A program made the position numbers and the translations under genes. Shown piece after piece: positions 1 through 10,300 of a stretch of DNA of 64,000 nt. This DNA is from Corallochytrium limacisporum. Lineage: Eukaryota > Opisthokonta. Under the pieces are notes generated by a model. That model saw only the letters and a program-made list of their open reading frames with translations, had not been told where the DNA came from and did not search any database. Position 1 is the first letter of the stretch; each line of letters opens with the position of its first letter. The stretch spans positions 109,013 to 173,012 of the forward strand of contig PDIP01000073.1 of assembly GCA_002811645.1 (NCBI GenBank), in the 5' to 3' direction.

Positions 1-390
1 GGGGGGGGGGCGGTGGTCCGGATTTTGTCAATCGCCGACAGCAGTCTATGTTTTTTGTTTCCTATGTGCCTTCGCCGTTGACACCCTACCTGCAGTCCCG
101 CTCTCCGGTTCGTTTGGTTTTTGGTTGGGAGGGGAGGCGGTGTACCTTCTCAACAGCGATCCGCGCCTAGCGTACAGCTCGGAGCGAGTGGCTAAGCGCA
201 GTGCGACTTGGTCATTGGCTAGACAAGGATCAGGTACTTTGGCTTCTGTAAATAAATTGTTCTCTTTCACATAATCCATGAAACCCAGCGTGCAAAATCA
301 TATGCTAAACTAAAGAAAGTGAACAGTACACGGTTGCGATGTAGCTCGACGACGTCACACAAGAGTTCAATCGGTACAGGTGGAGCAAAG
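1..390. other. 5' edge of window, upstream flank of HEATR5 gene
   Basis: No gene is supported here. The window opens with a run of ten G. The rest should hold the promoter and 5' untranslated region of the HEATR5 homologue. A 77-codon ATG frame on the minus strand (46-279) matches nothing I recognise and is treated as chance. Confidence 0.6.
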
Positions 391-3300
391 ATGGCGTCCC
401 CACTTTCGCTAGACACACAAAAATTAAACAGTTTGCCGGAAGGCAAACAATTGCCATATGTATTACAATGGCTCGGCGATATTCAGGTTATGATTCCACA
501 GCTTCCTGCGATCTTACTCAAGGATTCTCAGTCAGAGGCACAGAAGCAACTCATCGACGAATTGAAGCGGTGTGATGGTCCAATTGTGCGAGCCAAGATT
601 GGTAGGTCTTTATCGCTCTTGTTGTCGAAGTCAGATACTTTCTCGATGCTGGAGGTTGTGACGGGACTACTGAATGTCTTAAAAGCGAAGGACGACGGAA
701 GCGTTACAATGGGAGCGCGAAATGGAGCGGTCCAGTGCATGGGTATGGTCTTTGAGTCTTCGGGACATGGTCTTAAGGGAGAAGCACCAGAATGCTGCCA
801 AGTGATCATGAAGGTTGTTCGTCAGTTTGATCGCGATGAAACTAGGCAGCTTGCGCTTGTAGCTCTTAGCAAAATTGTGGGTAACATTGACGAACTGTCG
901 TCGAAAGTGCCCATCAAGGACGTCACAAAGCTTGGAAAAGCGTCCCTGGAGCCTTACAGGCCTCCAGGTGTCATTGCAGCGGGAGCAGATTTGCTGGTCA
1001 CGTGCATGCAAATGGATAAGCATATGGGCGTCTCAGAGTACGAGACTCTGCTGACCTTGGCCCTCCGCGCCACTGAGGTACACGACTACACTAGCCGCAA
1101 CGCGGTTGCACGCCTTTGTGCCGAGATAGCAGACAATGGAGACGCTGATTTGGAAGACCTTTCTTTCGGGAAAATGAAGCTGGTGTTCGAATCCAAGGGG
1201 CTGCACCGCAATGCAACTGATCGAATCAATTTGCTAATTGTGTGCATGGCACGGCCGAACGTGTCTCGTGACATTCGCGCTGGGGCTGCCATGGGCCTCA
1301 TTCAGTGGGCGAAGCGCAGAGGCCGTGCCTACATGATTCGAAACCATGTGAACTTTGTCAAGCGCATAATCTATGCCGTAGAATGGGGCACAGAGACCTC
1401 TACCGACGAAGAGTTTATCGGTGTTGCGGCCTATTCAGTTCTGAAGACTGTTGCGCAGGAAATGCTGGGCGAGAGTGCACGGGAGAATGTGATTCAGACC
1501 CTGAGGGAGGAAATGGAACGGTGCCGCGGTGAGCCATCAGGCGGATCACTGTATGTGGTGACCACTAGTTTACGTACCATAGTGTATGTCACCATGCTGA
1601 TGGGCGCAATCCGTGACGACATCATGAACACGGTGAGTAGAGAAGGCAAGGCTTTGCTCACAAGCAAAATCGTAGATGTAAGGCTCATGGCAGCTACAGC
1701 GATTGCGGCGGTGTCCAGCATGGTGCCCTCTAGCATTTCGAGAAATCTGCGTGACTGCATCGGCCAGCTCACTACGAAAACCGCAGCGACTGACTACGAC
1801 GGTCGACATGGTTTGTCATACGGCATTGCGAGCCTACTAAGTGCTGCAGGGAGGGGAGACTTTGGTGTGCCTGACGACCTGCCTTTGCAAGCCATGGAAA
1901 TTGCGGAGAACATGCTCACGACGGCTACCCAATTAATGGCAACGGAGGTCGGCCCGGCATGCCAGTTGGCAGATGCGGCATGGGCCGTTATTGCTGCTCT
2001 CACTACCCTCGGACCCTCGTTCACCCGTGATCACATGAGAAAGTATTTCCGCCTGTGGAAGGACGTCTTTCCCTACGTCGCAAAGGAGTCTCCGGAGCGG
2101 ATCCAGGAGTCTAGTAACCAGGCCCATTTCAACACTCAAACCCGCCTGGGTGGCCTACTGACCATTCAATTGTTTGTGAAGAACAACGCCGACTTGCTAA
2201 GCAACGAGGTTACGGGTCGCATCTACCAGTTCATTGCCAGTGCAACCGTCTTGGTGTCATCACTGGGCAATCACAATGGCTTCCTGGAACTGCGGGGCAT
2301 GTATCGTGCGACACTTTATGAGACTATTGTTGCAGTGAAAGGCAACGTCAGTGCAGAAATTCCTTTACCAGTTCTGGTCCGTTTGATTGTAGCCGACCTC
2401 ACCAACAAGGAAGGCCGATGTGTGGGTACAAACTTGGCAAGCGAGTATAGCTTGGCTGAGAACCATGTCCTGACCGATGCGTACTACCTTCACGACATCA
2501 ACGAAGCAGAACTCTATGGGTGCCTTGAACTGGGATACGACGTCGGCCCCATCCGAGAAGATCCAGCCGCGGTCATTGACTTTATCAGTGGCCCTGGACG
2601 CTGTGGGCGGGTAATCCGTTTGCCGGAACCATTGAATCTACGTCTGGTCAATTCGGCGATTCAGGCGTTCGCGGAGATATACTCATTCCTCAGTCAAAGG
2701 CATCGGCACCAATTGTTTGATCACTTTGCGGCTATCATCGATGCCGCGAGCCGGCAAAGCAATGCGCAAGTGGCAGAGAACGTGCAAGGCAATCTGCTGT
2801 GCGCGGTTGTGGCGGCAGCCAAGGCATCAATCTCGCGTCATAAGGGCATCGGAAAAGAAGCCATCCTTGAAGCCATGTGCAATCTATCGCTCAAAGGCCT
2901 GGAGCATCCAGATCCGTCCGTGCGAGTGCTGGCGGCAGAGGGTCTCCGCAGTGTTACACAGGTTGCCAGCGACAGCTTTGTATCGAATCTAGTTAACCAA
3001 ATCATTGAGCGACTCAAGGTGGACACCAATGCAATCACCCGCAGCACATACTGTCTGGCTCTGGGAGGCATTCTTCGCAACATCATGGGGGTTGTAATGG
3101 GCAGCAAACAGATCAAAGGTATCATCGGCATCCTCCACGCTCTGGCCAGTGATCTCGTACCGACTGTGCAGAGCTGGGCTCTACACGCTCTATCCCTGAC
3201 CTATGAAAGCGCCGGTCCTTCCGCCACAGGCTACGTAAACGACACCATCACCCTGCTCGGGTCGCTGATCACCAGTGACAACCACACCTCACCCGATACG

Positions 3301-6300
3301 TGGCGTGGCATTGCCAACTCTCTGAATGGAGTCGTAACCGCAGTCGGCCCGGAGCTTCAAGCAATGGGAGACTTACGTAACTCTTGTGTGGCTTTTGCGA
3401 ACGCAGCCCTGGATTATGAGGATCCTTTTGTAATGGCTGCTGGAATCAACTGTCTGCAAAAGTTATTGCTCTTTGCACCGAAGCAGATTGATATGCCTCT
3501 GCTGATCCCGTGCATGCGAGACTGCATGGACGGATCGCACAACACACTCACTCGGGTGAGTGTGAGCTGTCTGCAACACGTCATCAAGCGAGACTACAGC
3601 ATTGTTATTCGCGTTTGTCCCGATCTGCCTCAGAGACTCCTGGCTCGCCTCAGTAGTGCACAGGATGAGAACCTCCGCACAGACATTCATGATGTCATGC
3701 TCATGCTCACATCCCAGGATGGTGTGCATCGTGTGAATTATTACATCGAAATCTGTCGGCAGATTCTCAGCGGCGAGATCACGGACAACGCACTGGCTAC
3801 AAAGAAAGGCGCTGCCGCAGCGGACAAACCTGGAGCGGACCGCAGTGATAGCGCTGCAGCCGGCGGCGGAGAAGACGACAACGATGCTGACGCGACCTTT
3901 GTTGCTTCTGGTGGCGGCGGAGGCAGCAAGAAGGCGCTACAGGATCCTCAGTGGTGGGTCCGGGCATTTGCGGTGGATTGCCTGAACCATTTGATCAGCA
4001 CATGTGCCAAACTGAGCCACCACACTCAAACTAGTGCCGCGGCAACCTTCCTTTCGGATCCGCACAACCGACGCAGCTCGATGACAGGAGATGCGGTGAC
4101 GAAGAAGGATCTGCTGCTACACCGGATCCCTGACCTAATCCGCCTAGCTTTCTCTGCCGTCTCTGCGACGGTGGATTTGGTCTCCGCCAAGGGTCTGGAG
4201 ACTCTAGATGCAGTCATCACAGCATTTGCAGGCACCACCGATTCTGAATTCGGGGGTTCGATTCTCGAACAGAACCAAGCCCAAGTCAGTGCGGCCTTGC
4301 GCCCTGCCTTTGACGAAAGTAGCAATCCTATCATCACGTCGACGGCTTGCCGTGTGTGCGCTGCGTGGATTACCTCAGGAGCCTCATCGGACATTGACGG
4401 CGTTCGTCGCATCAAGGGATTACTCGTTGACAAACTGACCAACGTGCGGAAGGATATGTACACAGACCTGAATGAGAGTGCGGCAGTAATGTTTCGCCTC
4501 GCCTTGCTCGAAGCTTGGGCTGACATATACATTGCTGCGGTCACTGGGAAGGTTGGTGAAGACGATGTCCTCGACCCACCGGGTACAAAGCCAGTAATCA
4601 GCAATACTAGTACCAGCAAGGTACCATCCTATCTCAATGAAGTTATCAAGCCGCACCTCGCTGAATTGCGCAATCACTGGCACGCCGTGCTGCGCGACTA
4701 TGCGATGCTTCGACTGCCAGTACATTTGTGGACTACGTTCCGGAGCGGTACGTTCTTCAAGAAGCCTTCCGAACTAGTCTTGCGGCACTACCGTCATTGC
4801 TGGATACGCATTCTCCATGGCGGCTGTCTGACGCTTTTTGGCCGCTATGGAGGAGCGGAGGACACCGAAGAGATCGCCGCGACTCGTAGCAAGAAGCGTG
4901 ATACCTTCTACTGCATCCTCGGACTCTGTGTGCAGAGCCTGGCAACCGATCGGAGCAATCAACACGTTCACGGTTGTCTGTTGGGCCTGTATTATGTCTT
5001 CAATCCGAAGAGGCTTGTTCTGCACATTATTTCGACCATGACCGACACAACGGCAGCCGAGACACCAGCCCAGACCACGGATCTGGACGAAATTGGCTTT
5101 CCAGGCGAGATCTTCGTGGAGATTATGTCTCTGTTCCACCGTCTTTTACGTACTCAGGGACCTGTGATTCAAATGGAAGTGATGAAGGTCCTCCAGCGGT
5201 TCCTGGCCTGTCATCGGGAGGTTGACGGCAGCGGTGATGTCGACCCAGCAGTTGACGCTGAGAAATCGCAGGTATATGCTGCCCTGGAGGTTTGCACGTG
5301 CATTTTGCTGCGGGCAATTCCGACGATTGACCCAGCCTTCGCACCAGGCGGGAGCGATGGACCGTCCTCGTCCGCGGTCAATAACGAGGCTGCAGCCGAA
5401 CTGAGCAAGAACGTGGCGGCGATCCCTGCCTTTGATGAAGCAATCGCCGTGACTATGGATTGCATCGCCCGCATTGGGGCCTTAACGCCGTCTCCAATTC
5501 TACCGTCCGTGCTGCCGACGCTACAATACTTGCCGCTCATGGCTCTGAAAGCCGACCCGCGTACCGGCAGCAGTGATCCGTCCAGCGCTGACCGCTACGC
5601 GGCCGTCTCATTGCGGGCATTGGCCGGACTGGCTCGGGTTATTGCAGCCCGGGACACGGATACAATCGAGCGGTGCCGTCCGACAATGATGGCGCTGTGT
5701 GAAAGTTTATTGGCGTACGCAGAGATCCGGGAGCAGAAGAAAGACAAAGGCACCCATCGCACCGTGATTGCATTGAGTGGTGTAATTGCCACCGCCGCGC
5801 CGTCCCAGCAGCAGGTGCTGAGCCGGAACCAGGTCGATCGATTAATGAAACTTGTGCTCAGTGTATGGAGAAGCGGTAGAGAAGGATCAGATGACACCGG
5901 CACCGGTCGCTCCGATGGCATGAAGCTCATCGCCTCCATGGTCCGTAGCACGAAGCCCCTGGCATTAGTTGCAGTCAACGAAGTCGTCCCCGAGGTCCTG
6001 GACTACGCCAAGAAGTCAGCTGCGTCCCTGACGCTGCCAGAAGTTCAGATGGCTCTTGCTGTCTTCGACGCGCTGCTCCACCTTTCGGCAGGCAATGCAC
6101 AGCAGATTTTTGGCTGTCTATCGCTGATATTACCCGCTGTCTCGGCACTGATTGTGGATAACGCTACGCCAGGCTGTCCAGACCTGGCCATTGAATACCT
6201 TACGCGGACCGGTACGGCGAACCCGCAAGGCTTCAAGGACGCGCTAGCCACAATGCCCGCCGGCGATCGCGAGAAGATGCAAACCGTCATCAAAGCCAAG

Positions 6301-6465
6301 GCTCAGACGGCCGCCGTCGGCGATAGAAAATCTAGTACTAGCGGAGGACAGGCCAAGAAGAAATGGGAGGACGACGACGATTACCAGGGGGAGGACGTGG
6401 GTAGTGAACAGCCCAAGATTCCGCTCAAGATGGATTTCAGTAAGTTTACAGCCAAATCAAGCTAA
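391..6465 (+). CDS. HEATR5: HEATR5/Laa1-type HEAT-repeat protein (AP-1 accessory factor)
   Basis: Encodes about 2,024 residues, close to the length of HEATR5B (about 2,070) and yeast Laa1. These proteins bind accessory factors of the AP-1 clathrin adaptor and support trans-Golgi to endosome traffic in the cytosol. The N terminus follows the HEATR5 pattern: a WLGDIQ segment, then a DTFSMLEV / LKAKDD stretch that aligns by eye with the human DTFTVHEA / IRSKDD. The rest is helical HEAT-like repeat. A low-complexity Ala/Gly/Asp linker lies near residues 1140-1180 and is followed by DPQWWVRAFAVDCLNHL. An acidic segment (WEDDDDYQGED) comes just before the end. The frame is open from 319, but that codon is GTG. 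The first in-frame ATG is 391 (AAAGATGG, a strong context), so I start there. The gene is convergent with COX20. No introns are seen. The family call is firm; HEATR5A versus HEATR5B cannot be separated in a single-copy lineage. Confidence 0.85.
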   Translation: MASPLSLDTQKLNSLPEGKQLPYVLQWLGDIQVMIPQLPAILLKDSQSEAQKQLIDELKRCDGPIVRAKIGRSLSLLLSKSDTFSMLEVVTGLLNVLKAKDDGSVTMGARNGAVQCMGMVFESSGHGLKGEAPECCQVIMKVVRQFDRDETRQLALVALSKIVGNIDELSSKVPIKDVTKLGKASLEPYRPPGVIAAGADLLVTCMQMDKHMGVSEYETLLTLALRATEVHDYTSRNAVARLCAEIADNGDADLEDLSFGKMKLVFESKGLHRNATDRINLLIVCMARPNVSRDIRAGAAMGLIQWAKRRGRAYMIRNHVNFVKRIIYAVEWGTETSTDEEFIGVAAYSVLKTVAQEMLGESARENVIQTLREEMERCRGEPSGGSLYVVTTSLRTIVYVTMLMGAIRDDIMNTVSREGKALLTSKIVDVRLMAATAIAAVSSMVPSSISRNLRDCIGQLTTKTAATDYDGRHGLSYGIASLLSAAGRGDFGVPDDLPLQAMEIAENMLTTATQLMATEVGPACQLADAAWAVIAALTTLGPSFTRDHMRKYFRLWKDVFPYVAKESPERIQESSNQAHFNTQTRLGGLLTIQLFVKNNADLLSNEVTGRIYQFIASATVLVSSLGNHNGFLELRGMYRATLYETIVAVKGNVSAEIPLPVLVRLIVADLTNKEGRCVGTNLASEYSLAENHVLTDAYYLHDINEAELYGCLELGYDVGPIREDPAAVIDFISGPGRCGRVIRLPEPLNLRLVNSAIQAFAEIYSFLSQRHRHQLFDHFAAIIDAASRQSNAQVAENVQGNLLCAVVAAAKASISRHKGIGKEAILEAMCNLSLKGLEHPDPSVRVLAAEGLRSVTQVASDSFVSNLVNQIIERLKVDTNAITRSTYCLALGGILRNIMGVVMGSKQIKGIIGILHALASDLVPTVQSWALHALSLTYESAGPSATGYVNDTITLLGSLITSDNHTSPDTWRGIANSLNGVVTAVGPELQAMGDLRNSCVAFANAALDYEDPFVMAAGINCLQKLLLFAPKQIDMPLLIPCMRDCMDGSHNTLTRVSVSCLQHVIKRDYSIVIRVCPDLPQRLLARLSSAQDENLRTDIHDVMLMLTSQDGVHRVNYYIEICRQILSGEITDNALATKKGAAAADKPGADRSDSAAAGGGEDDNDADATFVASGGGGGSKKALQDPQWWVRAFAVDCLNHLISTCAKLSHHTQTSAAATFLSDPHNRRSSMTGDAVTKKDLLLHRIPDLIRLAFSAVSATVDLVSAKGLETLDAVITAFAGTTDSEFGGSILEQNQAQVSAALRPAFDESSNPIITSTACRVCAAWITSGASSDIDGVRRIKGLLVDKLTNVRKDMYTDLNESAAVMFRLALLEAWADIYIAAVTGKVGEDDVLDPPGTKPVISNTSTSKVPSYLNEVIKPHLAELRNHWHAVLRDYAMLRLPVHLWTTFRSGTFFKKPSELVLRHYRHCWIRILHGGCLTLFGRYGGAEDTEEIAATRSKKRDTFYCILGLCVQSLATDRSNQHVHGCLLGLYYVFNPKRLVLHIISTMTDTTAAETPAQTTDLDEIGFPGEIFVEIMSLFHRLLRTQGPVIQMEVMKVLQRFLACHREVDGSGDVDPAVDAEKSQVYAALEVCTCILLRAIPTIDPAFAPGGSDGPSSSAVNNEAAAELSKNVAAIPAFDEAIAVTMDCIARIGALTPSPILPSVLPTLQYLPLMALKADPRTGSSDPSSADRYAAVSLRALAGLARVIAARDTDTIERCRPTMMALCESLLAYAEIREQKKDKGTHRTVIALSGVIATAAPSQQQVLSRNQVDRLMKLVLSVWRSGREGSDDTGTGRSDGMKLIASMVRSTKPLALVAVNEVVPEVLDYAKKSAASLTLPEVQMALAVFDALLHLSAGNAQQIFGCLSLILPAVSALIVDNATPGCPDLAIEYLTRTGTANPQGFKDALATMPAGDREKMQTVIKAKAQTAAVGDRKSSTSGGQAKKKWEDDDDYQGEDVGSEQPKIPLKMDFSKFTAKSS

Positions 6466-6625
6466 GATACAAAGAATAGATAAAATTGTCATGTTCAGTT
6501 TGATGTAGCCACATAACGTGATATGGCGCATACAGCATATGTTTATTACGTGTGTGTGTGCTGGTTCATGTGGCCACTAATCGTGTGATGCAATCTTTGC
6601 ATATGATGTCATGAATGTAGACGGT

Positions 6626-6988
6626 TCAATTGTGTTTTGATGCCTCCAAACCCTGATCCTGCAGAACCTTCTTTATTTGCTCCTGCTCCGCGCTCAAACG
6701 GTACCGGCAAATTTCCCAGCTGGCGAAACTGATGACTATAAATGAACCTATGGCCCAGTTACACCCCTGCAGGACATTGCGAGTCTGTAGAAACCTCCAT
6801 GTCCCGAGCATAGACCCACCACCGATGCCATACAGGTACGAATCACGGGCACAGGGTATACGTTCGACATCGTAGGTCGTGAAGAACTCGTACCAACTGT
6901 TGAACTTTTGGGGCTTGGAGCGAGCTAGTTTGGCATGCAGGTCAGACCGTTCCACAGGAGAGTCTGTGTCTTTGTTGGGATCAGCCAT
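6626..6988 (-). CDS. COX20: Cytochrome c oxidase assembly protein COX20 (FAM36A)
   Basis: A 120-residue protein from an ATG at 6988. COX20 is a mitochondrial inner-membrane chaperone that stabilises newly made Cox2 during complex IV assembly. The hallmark segment is present: DVERIPCARDSYLYG (residues about 40-54), matching the family pattern D-ERIPCAR-S-LYG. It is followed by two hydrophobic segments, GIGGGSMLGTWRFL and NWAIGSFIVISFASW, then CRYRLSAEQEQIKKVL, a charged helix like the human tail. The length agrees with human COX20 (118 residues). The gene is convergent with HEATR5 (160 bp between stops) and lies in tandem upstream of the ASCC3 gene on the same strand. It is a small gene that is easy to miss, but the motif is diagnostic. 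Confidence 0.9.
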   Translation of the reverse strand: MADPNKDTDSPVERSDLHAKLARSKPQKFNSWYEFFTTYDVERIPCARDSYLYGIGGGSMLGTWRFLQTRNVLQGCNWAIGSFIVISFASWEICRYRLSAEQEQIKKVLQDQGLEASKHN

Positions 6989-7393
6989 GGTGTGGTGTCT
7001 TTTGCCTCGAAATATGTATCGAATCGGTGCGTTTCGCTTCTTTTGCTACTTCACGCTGATCCCATTGGCCGCGCAATGTTTGCTGCTGAAAAATGAAACT
7101 GAGTTTGGATACTAATAAAGAAGTTATGCTAGGGATCCTTGAACATTTCTTCCATCTTTTTGATCAATTAGTGTGCCGTTTTCTCTCATTGAGATGTATG
7201 CTATAAATCTACTAGTCCACGCCACTGCTCTTTTAAATACTGCCACAGACCGGGGACGTGGCTTTCTGCTGGCGGCTTTCGTCACCCTCTGTCCGTTGGG
7301 GGAAGGCCGGCCCACGCACTCGGTTCAAAAGCGGGGAGAAAAAAGGGGATTGTGCACAGCGGGAGAAAGTGAGGGAGGGGTTACTTCCACTGG
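6989..7393. other. COX20 upstream / ASCC3 3' flank
   Basis: This 405-bp spacer must contain the COX20 promoter and the 3' end of the ASCC3 transcript, since both are on the minus strand. The frames in it overlap the ASCC3 end or lack similarity to anything I know. No repeat or RNA gene is evident. Confidence 0.5.
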
Positions 7394-10300
7394 TCAGAGG
7401 GTCAAGGTCAGACACTGATCCAGGCCGAGGTAGCATGGACTCATTACCAGCAGACTGAGCTTGGCACCTTCTTTGACATATCCCAGTTCGTGTGCGACCT
7501 CCAGACTGATGAATATCTGCAACGAAGGTCGCAGAACGAATCGTTTCAGAGCCAGGACATCGTCCCGCTCTTGATCGCAGAGAAGGACCATCCACTGATC
7601 ATCTGTGTCTTTGTGAACTCCGGGCGTAAATGCCATCCTCTTCGGCTTCTTAGCTCTGTTAGTGATGTACAGAGTGATGCCAGAAACGGAGGTGGGGTGT
7701 TTCCGGCTTTTGTTGCGACCTTTCATGCCCGGCCCTTTTGCACTAGCGGTATGGTTGTCATCAATGATCTCAGTCTTGATATCAAGATGTGGCAAGCATT
7801 CCAAACGCATCCGAATGGCCCGCCATTCGTTGCCGGAGAACAGTGATTGGAACGCAAAGATCTGTTTCTTTGCGGTATTATTGCCACCCTCTGCGGCATG
7901 GAAGGCCTGCAACACTGTTGCGACGTGAAGCCAATTAATTCCTAGCTTTTGAAGGACAGCCCGGGTGTGGTGCTGGGTGATGCGCCTGCGCAGCAGCGTT
8001 GCAATGCTCGGAGTGGTCAGCCACTGACCCTGGTGAATCATCTGCAGGACATTGATGGCATGACAGGTTGCCTGAAGCCATCCCTGATCAGCCAGAATAT
8101 CAATCATGGCTTGTAAAATGCGCACTGCTTGATCCATAACAGTCTTTGTGTCCGTGACGTAATCTGCAATCGGCAGTTCCACATCGCTGGAGAAATGCGC
8201 CTGGAGCAAGAGGTGTGTCTTCACGTACGGTGACTCCCACTCGATGTCGTTCTTGTCCTCGAAAGCCGGAGTCAACGGTAAGCTCTTCGAAAATTCTTCG
8301 TTTACGACATCCTCGTTATGCCGGACGGGTAGCTCGTCGAATTCGTAGCAATGGCTGAGCACCAGAAGCATGTCTGTGAGTCGACTGGACTGGTCAAGAT
8401 CCTGCTCAAACCGTCGCACACTCTGGTGACTGAGATAATAGTACGATGCAATCTGACCTAGGCTTAAAGGCGTAATCGCACCACGGTCAACTTCTCGGTT
8501 GATTTCAATGCATCCACTCGTCTCCAGAGTGTCGATTATGTCGTCAGCCAGGTCGCTGAGGTATTCATTTACATTTTCTGTTGATGTCTCGTCCAAGCCA
8601 TAGTATGAAGGATTCTGGAGCAAACGTCGGAAAAAATAGGTCCAAGTTAGGTAGTGCATGATGTCAGCTGCAGACCGGATGGTACCCGCCACAATTTCGG
8701 CGTTAATGTGGTCCGGTAGATGCTCATGCAATGAGCTCTCAACCGGAAAGGGCTCGTAAAGGAACTTCTTGTAAAAGTTCTTCTTGACATCGTGAACAAA
8801 GATTACGGCCTTACCGCTAGTGTCGAACTGTGGTCGCCCGGCACGACCCATCATCTGTAGGACGTCGGTGATGGGATAGTCGACATAGCGCTTCTGCTTC
8901 CCATCGTAGTACTCGGTACCCTTCACCACTACCAAATGTGCCGGGAAGTTCACACCCCACGCCAAAGTGGAAGTGGCAACCAGAATCTGAATCTTTCCTT
9001 CGAGGAACCACTGTTCGACGAGCTTGCGGTCGCTCTCAACGAGACCAGCATGGTGCATGCCCACACCATACGTCAGACACACCCGAAGAGACTCATCTCT
9101 TGCGGTGGCTGCCACCTCCTCCGCGTACATTTCATCCGTGTGCAGGAAATGCCTCGGATTGTCCTGTGAAGCGCACAGAGAAATGATGTCCATGGCAGTC
9201 AAGCGCGTCTGCCGACGACTGCTCACGAAAATCAAAACTGGCTTCGTCGGTGAGTGTTCCATGATGGCATTGAAGGCAGGCTTGTTCATTGTAGCCATAC
9301 GAGGGCAATAGTGTTTCCCTGGGAAGCCAGCAATGTGTACTTCCAATGGTACTGGGCGCACACTAGGCCGGAAGTTGTATAGACCAGACGCTCTGATGTT
9401 CAACCAATTGGCCAGATCATCGGCGTTTGCCAAGGCCGTACTGAGACCGATGATGCGCACGTTCGTCTTTGTGTGCTGGCTTATGTAGTTTGTTCTGCTG
9501 ACAATGACTTCCAAGACTGGACCGCGATCGCCACCAAGCAGATGGATCTCATCAATGACCATCAGCGTTGCCTGTCGCACATAAGGCCTGTTCTGCCAAC
9601 TACGACTAACCGCATCCCACTTTTCAGGGGTGGTGACGACCAGGTTTGCATTGTTGATTGCCCGAATATCAGGCGAAAAATTTCCAGTTAGCTCCACGAC
9701 ATTCTTTCCGTAGTCCTTCTTGAAGCGGGGCTTCCAGTCGTTTACACGCTCGCGTACCAGCGCTTTCAAAGGCGCAATGTATACAACCTTGTTTTTCGGG
9801 TACTTTTGAAAGCTGCGGTAGATGGCAATCTCCGCAGCTATGGTCTTTCCACTACCGGTAGGAGCACCCAGTAGTACGTTGTCATCGGTATGGTAGAGAC
9901 GGTGAAAGAGCTGCGTCTGGATCGGATTGAAGTGAGAGAACTTGTAGCTGCTCTCGTAAATTGCGTTCTGCAAAGCAGAGATTGGTAGAGGTTCCAGATC
10001 AAGCAGTTCAGTGTGAGCAGTACCTGATTTAGGCAGTGTAAGGTTGTCGAACGTGATCGGCACCACATACTCCGCACCCAACCAACGATCGCTTACGGCC
10101 TTCACGTAATACTGTGCGGGGGTGGGCTCAAAGATCGGAATGCTAAACACAAGGCTCTGCGATTCCGTTGCTTGTTCGCGATGGAGATGGAAGAGCTCGT
10201 AGTGGTAAATGTTATTGCTGTCGGGATCCTCGACCCAGATGTACCAGCTCTCCATTCTGCCGTGGATGCGCTCGTTCCATGTAAACTCTGCAGTCAGCTC

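Noticed and set aside
46..279. 77-codon minus-strand ATG frame at the window start
   Set aside because: No similarity, low-complexity basic composition, and it lies in the likely promoter of HEATR5.
319..390. Upstream extension of the HEATR5 frame
   Set aside because: It begins at GTG and has no ATG. The ATG at 391 sits in a strong context and matches the family N terminus. The same reasoning removed non-ATG extensions of EMG1, CHMP2B, kinesin, TSC1 and the GOLPH3-like gene.
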